Below are positions 34,266-41,081 of a DNA stretch of 42,309 nt, piece by piece. Positions within the stretch are counted from its first letter, which is position 1. Every line of letters starts with the position of its first letter. Origin of the DNA: Deltaproteobacteria bacterium (GTDB lineage Bacteria; Desulfobacterota; Syntrophia; Syntrophales; UBA6807); the NCBI GenBank assembly GCA_011056835.1, contig DSDU01000001.1, forward strand, positions 1-42,309. The letters are read 5' to 3'. The notes below the pieces were generated by a model. It made no database searches, was not told the origin of the DNA, and worked only from the letters and a program-made list of their open reading frames with translations. The position numbers were made by a program, and so were the translations under genes.

Positions 34266-35069
34266 TCATTTATCCAGTAGTTCGAACAGTCCCAGCGTTT
34301 TGATGTTATTGATGCTTTCCCACATGTGGTCTTCCGTATGGGGTTCGAGTGTTATAACAGGATGCGGGCCCCGGTCCTTCAAATAGCGAAACAACTTATG
34401 AAAGGGGAAGGTTCCGTTCCCCACGGGAGCATGTTTATCACCGTCCCCCGCATTATCATGGAGATGAATTTCCCCGATAAAGGAACCGATTTCGTCGAGC
34501 CACTCACCAAGGGACGACTTTGAAAATGTGTTAAAATGCCCCGTATCAAAGCACACCCGGATATGATCGGAATCATCGAACGAACGAATGAGTTTGGATA
34601 ACATACAGGGATCACATTCGTAGACGTTTTCCAGAGCAATGACCGTGTTCAATTCTTCAGCCAGGGGAATGAACTGCGACCACGTATCGATACTGTTCTC
34701 GAGCCACAGATCCTCATTGGCGACATAATAGACACTGTCGAATGAGGCATGACAAACAATCATTTCGGGCCGGTAATAGGGGACCAGGTCGAAGAGCTGC
34801 TTGAGACGATCCACGGTAACCTGCCTGATTCTCCTATCGAGGGCACCCGGCCGCAGATCGAAAAAGGGAGCATGAAAGGTTATGGTCAATCCTGTATCGA
34901 TCAGCTTTCCGCCTACATTTCGGAAATCATCGCGGGTATACCCGTCAAGGGCAAAACAGTCAATTCCGATTTCAGGGTTAATACGCTTCTGAATCACCAG
35001 TGGCAGATAGCGGTCCACCAGCATGCGAAACGGCATGTTGACCTGAACTTTATCAAGAATATCACGCAT
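34266..35069 (-). CDS. Sugar phosphate isomerase/epimerase-like TIM-barrel protein
   Basis: The 267-residue protein fits the xylose isomerase-like / AP endonuclease 2 superfamily. Likely metal ligands are visible in order: the glutamate of ALENVYE, FDTGHFN (Asp and His), the HLHDN histidines, and the final LEPH glutamate. LTITFHAPFFDL is the substrate-side strand. The reaction is not identifiable; members include sugar epimerases, inosose dehydratases and endonuclease IV. GAGGT lies six bases before the ATG. Being first in line with the two permeases, it may act on what they import. Confidence 0.8.
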   Translation of the reverse strand: MRDILDKVQVNMPFRMLVDRYLPLVIQKRINPEIGIDCFALDGYTRDDFRNVGGKLIDTGLTITFHAPFFDLRPGALDRRIRQVTVDRLKQLFDLVPYYRPEMIVCHASFDSVYYVANEDLWLENSIDTWSQFIPLAEELNTVIALENVYECDPCMLSKLIRSFDDSDHIRVCFDTGHFNTFSKSSLGEWLDEIGSFIGEIHLHDNAGDGDKHAPVGNGTFPFHKLFRYLKDRGPHPVITLEPHTEDHMWESINNIKTLGLFELLDK

Positions 35070-35223
35070 GAATTACCTCGGATACACGCTTTATGCTTGT
35101 CTTCCGGTCATTACAATAAAGATCCTGATCGGAAGCCGACATCCCGTTATAAAAAAAAGGAAGACCACATGTATCATAACGGCTATATTTTGACAACTGC
35201 CGGGTCCGTGAGCGATTTTATTC

Positions 35224-35252
35224 TTGACAATGGAAGATGCTTCCTGTTAAAC
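35224..35252 (+). promoter_or_regulatory. Probable promoter of tRNA-Lys
   Basis: A consensus TTGACA (35224-35229), a 17-base spacer and TTAAAC (35247-35252). The start would fall near 35259, about 18 bases before the tRNA. The -10 is weak. Confidence 0.45.
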
Positions 35253-35276
35253 ACACTGCTTTCACGATGAAAGTTC

Positions 35277-35352
35277 GGGCCGTTAGCTCAGATGGTAGAG
35301 CAGCGGACTTTTAATCCGTTGGTCGCGAGTTCGATTCTCGCACGGCCCACCA
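35277..35352 (+). tRNA. tRNA-Lys (anticodon TTT)
   Basis: The acceptor stem is GGGCCGT/ACGGCCC, the D arm GCTC...GAGC, the anticodon stem GCGGA/TCCGT with loop CTTTTAA (anticodon TTT), and the T arm GCGAG/CTCGC with loop TTCGATT. The encoded CCA is at 35350-35352. All stems pair apart from one G-U. No clear terminator is visible downstream. Confidence 0.97.
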
Positions 35353-35557
35353 CTCATGGCGATGCGCACCCGCCCCATCCCGGACCATGTTTCCCATTTT
35401 TGACACATCTCAAATTGTTTTGCCATTTTGAAACCGATATGCGTATAATTCCATCAATCGAAGAGGGACGGTCCCTTTCCGAGGATATCGTTGATTCCTT
35501 ATAGACCGGATCGGCATCGAACTTTTCAGTGATACGTTGCCACGGGAAATTTCTTTC

Positions 35558-36400
35558 ATGACATTACAGACACCAGACGATCATTACGTTGCGGCAGGCG
35601 GTATTACGACCCGTTACTGGGCGTTGGGAACTTCAGGACCCCCCGTCGTCATGATCCACGGCCTCGGAGCCTCGGCGGAAATATGGCTGCGAAATATCGA
35701 TTCACTGGCGGAGCGGCATCGGGTTTATGTCCCCGATCTGGTGGGATTCGGACGAACAGACAAACCGCCGTCACTGTATTCCACGGATCATTTTACTCGA
35801 TTCATCAATGATTTTCTGAATGCAATGCAGATAGAGCGGTGCAGCCTCGTAGGCCATTCACTCGGTGGCGGCATTGCACTCCAGTATATTCTCCGATTTC
35901 CCAAGAAAGTCGACAAGCTGGTACTGGTGGACAGCGCCGGCCTCGGTCCGGACGCTCCGTTCATACTGCGGCTGTTTTCACTGCCCCATATCGGAGAATT
36001 GCTGACCTATCCGTCTCGCCCGGGAGTTTACTGCTTCTTCAGGCAAGCCGTTCATCATGCATCTGATGTGACAAAAGATTTCATAGATCACTATTACAGG
36101 CTGTACTCCCTCCCCGGCGCTCAATCAGCTTTCTTGAAGATCATACGGAGTATCACGACAATCCGGGGAGGACGCAAAGAGCTGATTAAACCGGTTCTGA
36201 CAAACCTTAACCGGATCACACATCCCACTCTTGTCATATGGGGGCACAATGATCGCATACTGCCGGTGAAGCATGCCTATGTGGCGAAAAACAAAATTCT
36301 GAATTCGACACTTCGTATATTCAAACACTGCGGCCACATGCCTCACTTCGAATGTTCGGCTGATTTCAACAAACTGCTGATAGAATTCCTTGCGGAATGA
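35558..36400 (+). CDS. Alpha/beta hydrolase
   Basis: A 280-residue hydrolase fold with a complete triad: S101 in GHSLGG, D232 in GHNDRILP and H260 in GHMPHFE. The oxyanion segment HGLGASAEIW precedes it, and a variable cap lies at about residues 130-200. The pattern DLVGFGRTDKP is typical of the epoxide hydrolase / MhpC / lipase-like group. There is no signal peptide. The substrate is unknown. I chose the ATG at 35558; an in-frame TTG at 35537 is the only upstream alternative. The YIP1-family gene follows after 58 bases. Confidence 0.88.
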   Translation: MTLQTPDDHYVAAGGITTRYWALGTSGPPVVMIHGLGASAEIWLRNIDSLAERHRVYVPDLVGFGRTDKPPSLYSTDHFTRFINDFLNAMQIERCSLVGHSLGGGIALQYILRFPKKVDKLVLVDSAGLGPDAPFILRLFSLPHIGELLTYPSRPGVYCFFRQAVHHASDVTKDFIDHYYRLYSLPGAQSAFLKIIRSITTIRGGRKELIKPVLTNLNRITHPTLVIWGHNDRILPVKHAYVAKNKILNSTLRIFKHCGHMPHFECSADFNKLLIEFLAE

Positions 36401-36458
36401 CAAACAACATAGAGCATTTTTATGAGTAGCGAATATTAATGGAGGGGGTTAACGAAAC

Positions 36459-37001
36459 ATGGAACATATGGAGCGTTTTTTTAAACGAATGATTCGTGCG
36501 GCAAAACTCGATGCCGATCTCTACGAGGAAGTTGAAGCGGATAAGAGCGCAATCCTGCAGGCAGCAGGCGTTATCATTCTTTCCAGTTTCGCTGCGGGGT
36601 TGGGAGCAATCACCGTCGCAGGGTTCAGAGGAATCATAACCGGCACGGTTGCCGCCCTTGTCGGATGGTGCGTCTGGGCCTATATTGTCTATATTGTTGG
36701 AACGAAAGTCATCCCTGAGCCACAGACCGAAGCCGATTATGGTGAATTGCTGAGGACGCTCGGTTTCGCAAGCGCCCCCGGAATAATTCGGATACTCGGA
36801 GTCATTCCCGGGCTTTTGTGGCCCATAACGCTAGCCGCTACGGCCTGGATGATCGCCGCCATGGTTGTTGCGATCAGACAGGCTCTCGATTATAAAAGCA
36901 CCTTTCGCGCCATCGGCGTCTGCATCATCGGATGGTTCATCCAGGTCGTATTCCTGATACTACTTTTCGCTATTTTTGGTACTCCCACTCAAGCGGTGTA
37001 G
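36459..37001 (+). CDS. YIP1-family integral membrane protein
   Basis: A 180-residue membrane protein: an N-terminal amphipathic region (MERFFKRMIRAAKLDADLYEEVEADK), then about five hydrophobic helices. The family-type segments GVIILSSFAAGLGAI, LVGWCVWAYIVYIVGTKVIPEP and LLRTLGFASAPGIIRILGVIPG are typical of bacterial YIP1 proteins, whose function is unknown. The ribosome site GGAGGGGG lies about 10 bases before the ATG. Confidence 0.8.
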   Translation: MEHMERFFKRMIRAAKLDADLYEEVEADKSAILQAAGVIILSSFAAGLGAITVAGFRGIITGTVAALVGWCVWAYIVYIVGTKVIPEPQTEADYGELLRTLGFASAPGIIRILGVIPGLLWPITLAATAWMIAAMVVAIRQALDYKSTFRAIGVCIIGWFIQVVFLILLFAIFGTPTQAV

Positions 37002-37077
37002 ATTGAACACTGTGAAAGTATCGAGGTGTGGTGCCGGTGAACATAGGGTTTTCTCTCCGTCCCCGAGTGAAAACAAC

Positions 37078-37107
37078 GAAGGCAGAGTCGAGCGAGACTC
37101 TGCCTTC
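37078..37107 (-). terminator. Probable terminator of HU
   Basis: GAAGGCAGAGTC (37078-37089) and GACTCTGCCTTC (37096-37107) form a 12-bp perfect stem with a 6-base loop, about 20 bases after the HU stop codon on the minus strand. The following minus-strand GTTGTTTTC is a modest T-tract. It may also stop transcription coming from the YIP1 gene. Confidence 0.65.
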
Positions 37108-37127
37108 ATGCCAGCCATGTCAATGGG

Positions 37128-37397
37128 TTATTTCACCGCTTCTTTGAGTGCTTTCCCCGGGATAAACCTGGGAACGTATTTTCCTTCAATGGTAATTTCT
37201 TCGCCTGTTTGCGGGTTTCTTCCCTTCCTTGCTTCTCTCTTTGATACTTTGAAAGTGCCGAAACCGGTGATAGTCACTGAATCCTTTTCCGTTAATGCCT
37301 TGGTTATGGCAGACAAAACACAATCAACCGCATCCTGTGCCCTTTGTTTACTGCCGACTACCTTGGCAACCTCACCAACCAGATCTCCCTTGTTCAT
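37128..37397 (-). CDS. hup: HU family nucleoid-associated DNA-binding protein
   Basis: The 89-residue protein is a full-length HU/IHF subunit: MNKGDLVGEVAKVVG helix, the VTITGFGTFKVSKREARKGRNP arm base with the conserved GFGTF and RxGRNP, then ITIEGKYVPRFIPGKALKEAV. The proline at the arm tip that kinks DNA is replaced by the ITIEGKYVP loop. HU binds and bends DNA without sequence specificity. GGAGG lies five bases before the ATG. The gene has an unusually long leader that carries a c-di-GMP-type riboswitch and a short upstream ORF. Confidence 0.97.
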   Translation of the reverse strand: MNKGDLVGEVAKVVGSKQRAQDAVDCVLSAITKALTEKDSVTITGFGTFKVSKREARKGRNPQTGEEITIEGKYVPRFIPGKALKEAVK

Positions 37398-37426
37398 AAT
37401 TCCTCCTTACTTTTTATTTTCTTTAA

Positions 37427-37462
37427 TCACAAAGCCACACAATCCACGTATGTCCTAATCAT
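37427..37462 (-). CDS. Possible 11-residue leader ORF upstream of HU
   Basis: ATG (37460-37462) with GAGGGG four bases upstream opens MIRTYVDCVAL and a TGA stop, 29 bases before the HU start codon. It lies between the riboswitch and the HU ribosome site, so it could couple the aptamer to translation. It is very short and may be chance. Confidence 0.3.
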   Translation of the reverse strand: MIRTYVDCVAL

Positions 37463-37537
37463 AGTACCCCTCAGAATAGAATGAGGACCGGTCGACCGCA
37501 GGATTATTCAAGGTGTGCCGATTTGACGTGAGAACAT

Positions 37538-37629
37538 GATCAGGCAACCCTGCCACCATATCCGCGATAACGGACTTAGGCCAGCGGCTTTGCGTCCCAC
37601 CCTTTCGATGTGGTTTGCCTTTGTCTGCG
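37538..37629 (-). promoter_or_regulatory. Cyclic di-GMP-I (GEMM-I) riboswitch in the HU leader
   Basis: Read on the minus strand, all GEMM-I landmarks are present: AAAGGCAAACC (P1a/P1b junction), a hairpin closed by a GAAA tetraloop (CCACATCGAAAGGGTGG), GGGACGCAAAGCC, then GGCCTAAG with its partner TATGG, which together form the classical 11-nt tetraloop receptor, and finally GGCAGGGTTGCC. Aligned on CAAACC, the base matching G20 of the Vibrio Vc2 aptamer is G, which favours c-di-GMP over 3',3'-cGAMP. A promoter at 37634-37662 places the transcript start at the 5' edge of the aptamer. The next gene on this strand is HU, about 140 bases on. Confidence 0.9.
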
Positions 37630-37633
37630 ATGA

Positions 37634-37662
37634 ACATTAATCCTGAAACCATAAGAAGTCAA
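37634..37662 (-). promoter_or_regulatory. Promoter of the riboswitch-HU transcript
   Basis: On the minus strand TTGACT (37657-37662), a 17-base spacer and TAATGT (37634-37639). Transcription would start near 37627, at the beginning of the aptamer. Confidence 0.55.
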
Positions 37663-37955
37663 GTATTTTTGTGGACAGCGTCCCCCCTCCGTCATAAAAG
37701 CTATCTTCCTTATACTATCATTAATCTTTTCTTCCAGCGGTCGTCATCGACTGATGAAAAAAAAGGAGATCTTACGAATCGTCTTCAGTAAAATCCCCTC
37801 TTCCTGTAATCACTGCTCCTGACTGACAGCACGGGCAATAGTATCTGAATGCAAAAATCACAGCACACCGCTTTAGATGATCTGTCACAACTTACCGTTC
37901 GACAGACTCATGCCACTGAAAAACAACATTGGGTGTCGTAATGTTTCAAATAATT
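37663..37955. other. Intergenic region without a recognised gene
   Basis: About 290 bases between the zinc-ribbon gene and the HU promoter, both on the minus strand. I see no gene, RNA fold or terminator that I can support here. Confidence 0.5.
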
Positions 37956-38120
37956 TTATCGCCGTGGAGCCTGCCGTGATCTGTTTTTTCTTGCCTTTCG
38001 GCAGGACGGACATCGTTGAGGCTCGTTTTCAAATCCTTTTTCTTTGTAAAATGCCTGTTCTCCTTCTGTGAAAAGAAATTCCTGGTTGCAATCTTTGCAG
38101 ACTAACTTTTTGTCGGGCAT
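37956..38120 (-). CDS. Small zinc-ribbon protein (zf-trcl type)
   Basis: A 54-residue protein too short for most ORF cut-offs. It begins MPDKKLVCKDCNQEFLFT and continues GEQAFYKEKGF and RCPSCRKARK. Two C-x2-C pairs (C8, C11 and C37, C40) form a zinc ribbon, and the G-E-Q-x-F-Y-x-x-K-G-F block matches the probable zinc-ribbon domain found in short bacterial proteins of unknown role. The tail is basic (RKNRSRQAPRR), suggesting nucleic-acid contact. The ATG at 38120 is six bases after GAGGAG; another ATG two codons earlier sits too close to that site. Confidence 0.88.
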   Translation of the reverse strand: MPDKKLVCKDCNQEFLFTEGEQAFYKEKGFENEPQRCPSCRKARKNRSRQAPRR

Positions 38121-38426
38121 GAACATCTCCTCTTTTCATGGATTTCTCGATAAAAACAATGTCCTCTGAACCGAGGAGATTGTTTTTTCGATTTTATTAT
38201 TAATATCTGCACTATATTACCGGATTTCATTATAGTCAAATCCAAAATTAATTATTTTTATCGAACGCCATGTAATGTAAGTGTTATTTCATAGTAAGCG
38301 AAATCACATAAGGGAACGCAAATACATTACCGATGAGGTATCGGCAATGAGGATTGCTGTTCACAGGCAAATCAGAAGATCAATATCATATTCAAACGAC
38401 ACGCTATCACAGCGACACATCCCTGA
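38121..38426. other. Intergenic AT-rich region
   Basis: About 300 AT-rich bases between the acidic zinc-finger gene and the small zinc-ribbon gene, both minus strand. It contains the hairpin at 38155-38188. A TATAAT-like sequence on the minus strand at 38229-38234 may be a -10 element for the zinc-ribbon gene, but no good -35 is visible. Confidence 0.45.
38155..38188. terminator. Bidirectional terminator-like hairpin
   Basis: Arms at 38155-38166 and 38173-38184 (12 bp with one mismatch, 6-base loop) are flanked by AAAA on the left and a run of T on the right, so both strands end in U-tracts. On the minus strand it lies just upstream of the zinc-ribbon ribosome site. It either ends read-through from the gene upstream or acts as an attenuator. 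Confidence 0.6.
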
Positions 38427-39962
38427 TTATGAAGATTTTTTTCTAACGACTCTTCTTCTGACAACCTTCTTGCGTGGCCTTGCGGCAACAGCAACGAGCC
38501 CTGGGCGCACTTCCGGTGATGTCTCGGCATCATGCGATGGAACATCCCTCATCAGTTCAGAGGTATGCTTTTTCCAGTATAAACAGGTCGCCCGGGGGCA
38601 TTTCAGAACCGGTATTCCTCCCTTTAACACAGTCTCCACTAAAAAAGTATTGCCGCAATCCGGACATGCACTGTGATACGGCTTACCCCAGCTTATGAAT
38701 GAACAGTCCTTATGGGTGCAGACATAATACTGTCTGCCGGTAGACGTCTCCCGTGCCTGTACCGTGCCAATATTGCAGAGGGGACATTTCATGGCAAGGC
38801 CGGCCTCAAAAGCAGCGATACGATTATCAATGGACAGTTCAACCTCAAGGGGAAGCGATTTCTCTGATGAAGCAACCGGTTCTTCCACAATCCCGACAGC
38901 CTCCGTCTCTTCAGCCATCAGCGACAGTGCATCATTTTCACCGTCCCGGCATTCCGGAACAACTGTGGGGAATGAAGGCATGGTCTCCTGCAAAACATCC
39001 TCGTCATCATCTTCTGCATCGATTTCTTCATTCACCGTGTTATCGAATCCCTGCGTTTGATTCGATTCTGTCGTATATGTCGGATCGACCGCATTCTCGG
39101 ATTGATAGACACTGAGTTCTTCTTCATCGACGTTTTCATGTCCCGGGGCAACACGGACTGATGCTTCACCACTTTCCATATCATGAAACGGCACGACAGG
39201 AGGGTCATCAGTATGAACTCCTCTGTCGACTTCCACGTCCTGAGGCTCTCCGTCTGATTTCACGGTACCTGAGGCTTCGGGAGGTGCAACTGACTCAGCC
39301 CGGGATGACGCGGAATTCCCTGAAACACGCACATCCGACGCTTTAATGATTCTTCCTCCCGGGTCCGGTCGTTCCGTATTGACCCATAAGGATGCCTGCG
39401 CGACTTTACGCCTCAGGTTGTCCAGCCTCGTCGACCCCCCATTGATTGGCTGAGATTGTCTCTTTTTCAGAGGAACCCCGTGCATACGCAGGACCTGGTC
39501 GAGTTGATCGGTTGCGGCATGCTGATCTTTTCGTCCCGACCTGACTTCATCAAGTGTTTGACTGAGATAGGCTATAAGATTCAACCCGGGCATTGAGGGA
39601 TAAACATGATCCAGCACTTGAGCCATTGTGACGGTCGGTTTCTTCACGAGGATCCTGTTTTCTTCATCAAATTCGATATAGCCTTTGCTCACCATATCAT
39701 GCACGGTCGCTTCCATTCCTTCACCGGAATCAAGCCCCATTTCCTCAAGTTCATTAAACAATGTTTCCGCCGTGTAGTCTTCCAGAGCGACAGGGTCCTC
39801 TGCGACGTCGTTTCTTACCTGCTCATTCAGCAGAATAATGCACGAGAGGGCGTTAATACCTGTTAATAATCCACCGATCCCGTATCGTGATCCGATGAGC
39901 CTTTCCATATTCCGGCCGAGGATATCATCAAATTTGTTTATTATTGTATCATTCACAAGCAT
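38427..39962 (-). CDS. Unrecognised protein with acidic linker and C-terminal topoisomerase-type zinc fingers
   Basis: The 511-residue protein has three zones. Residues 1 to about 200 are helical (MERLIGSRYGIGGLLTGINALSCIILLNEQV; later YIEFDEENRILVKKP) and match nothing I know. Residues about 200-375 are an acidic, proline- and serine-rich linker. Residues about 385-465 hold two four-cysteine fingers, CPLC...CTHKDC and CPDC...CPRATC, like the zinc ribbons at the end of DNA topoisomerase I. The tail RPRKKVVRRRVVRKKSS is strongly basic. This suggests DNA or RNA binding, with the linker as a flexible spacer. There is no catalytic domain. The ribosome site is weak. It follows the 40039 gene by 76 bases on the same strand. 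Confidence 0.8.
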   Translation of the reverse strand: MLVNDTIINKFDDILGRNMERLIGSRYGIGGLLTGINALSCIILLNEQVRNDVAEDPVALEDYTAETLFNELEEMGLDSGEGMEATVHDMVSKGYIEFDEENRILVKKPTVTMAQVLDHVYPSMPGLNLIAYLSQTLDEVRSGRKDQHAATDQLDQVLRMHGVPLKKRQSQPINGGSTRLDNLRRKVAQASLWVNTERPDPGGRIIKASDVRVSGNSASSRAESVAPPEASGTVKSDGEPQDVEVDRGVHTDDPPVVPFHDMESGEASVRVAPGHENVDEEELSVYQSENAVDPTYTTESNQTQGFDNTVNEEIDAEDDDEDVLQETMPSFPTVVPECRDGENDALSLMAEETEAVGIVEEPVASSEKSLPLEVELSIDNRIAAFEAGLAMKCPLCNIGTVQARETSTGRQYYVCTHKDCSFISWGKPYHSACPDCGNTFLVETVLKGGIPVLKCPRATCLYWKKHTSELMRDVPSHDAETSPEVRPGLVAVAARPRKKVVRRRVVRKKSS

Positions 39963-40038
39963 GTCTACTTCAGTATTTTATTTCAAGATCGTATAAAGAA
40001 AGTAATGTGCAAACGCTCTTGCCCATCCACCTGCGGTA

Positions 40039-40551
40039 TCAAACCATTGACAGCGAGCCTTTCTTCTTTGTTTTTGATTCATCGTTTTCCGGGTCTGTCC
40101 GGAAAGCATCATCAGGCCCATGATTGTCACCATGGGATACTACGCCGATTACGTCGTCATTCTTCGAAACTTCATCCATTTGAGTTCCTGAAAGCACTTC
40201 GTCAATGATATCCTCATCCCCGTCATGATCCTGAATAGATTCCGCGGCAGAATTCACATCACCCTTTTCACCGGTTGTTTTTGAATCACCGGAACCCGAT
40301 ATGGATATGTAATTTCCCTCCCTGTCCAGCAGGACCGACAGAGTCACTTTGATATCAAATTCAAGTTTGTAGGCAACCTGGTTATTGTAAACGACGATGT
40401 CACCGTTCTTGTATTCCACGTCTTCCTCAATCGCGAGTTTATGCTTTTCCGCGAAGATTTTTTCAATGGCACCCCAATCAACATCGGCGGTTATCGCATC
40501 AATGAGTTCGCCCTCGCCGTTTTTGATGACTTCGGGATTTGTTACCTTCAT
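40039..40551 (-). CDS. Unrecognised small protein with acidic tail
   Basis: A 170-residue protein. Residues 1 to about 95 look folded: DWGAIEKIFAEKHKLAIEE, then alternating strands (DIVVYNNQVAYKLEFDIKVTLSVLL, GNYISISGSGD). The remainder is a low-complexity acidic tail rich in D, E, S and G that ends in KTKKKGSLSMV. GGGGAGGG lies upstream of the ATG. It shares strand and probably a transcript with the zinc-finger gene at 38427, and shares the acidic composition of both neighbours. No function can be assigned. Confidence 0.75.
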   Translation of the reverse strand: MKVTNPEVIKNGEGELIDAITADVDWGAIEKIFAEKHKLAIEEDVEYKNGDIVVYNNQVAYKLEFDIKVTLSVLLDREGNYISISGSGDSKTTGEKGDVNSAAESIQDHDGDEDIIDEVLSGTQMDEVSKNDDVIGVVSHGDNHGPDDAFRTDPENDESKTKKKGSLSMV

Positions 40552-41081
40552 GTACCCTCCCCTTTCCCGGCATTTGAAAAACCCGACTCCAACATGCCGC
40601 CAAGTCTTCGATCATCTCATTTTATGAGATACCACGGAAAAATTTTTATCTACCGTCTTATCGGACATTTGTCATTATTTCTGAATAAAGTTTTCATAGT
40701 ATGGACAACAAAGATGACTTCATACTCGACCGCATCTTTTCTTCTTCCATTCCTGCCCGGAATGCGATCTTTTCTTCGGCGAAATCATGTCAAAGTTCAA
40801 GAAATATCGTGAAAAACCCGAGTTTATACAAGGAAATATCACTATGATGTTTTATGAGACCAACGGATCTCGACATCAAGGGTTGTAATCCCACCTCATG
40901 TACAGTGTGAAACGGAACGGCAGAGATAATCCTGGAAAATCAAGAAGAAAGGTACATCCCGATACCCACATCCATCGGCAGGACGGAAAAAGTTTGAACC
41001 ACATCGGCCGTTTCATGAGACAGACTATGTAACCTGTCGATCAGGCTTGACGGGAACATAAGAAATTACAGGGAAGTCGCC
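40552..41081. other. Divergent intergenic region
   Basis: About 530 bases separating the minus-strand pair from the plus-strand acidic-repeat gene. It should hold promoters for both directions, but I cannot name a convincing one. A short ORF from 40701 (MDNKDDFILDRIF) and a -1 frame continuation (HSCPECDLFFGEI) are discussed as a finding; neither is called as a gene. Confidence 0.45.

Noticed and set aside
35169-35270. 33-codon ORF before tRNA-Lys
   Set aside because: It has a fair ribosome site, but it overlaps the tRNA promoter and shows no recognisable feature.
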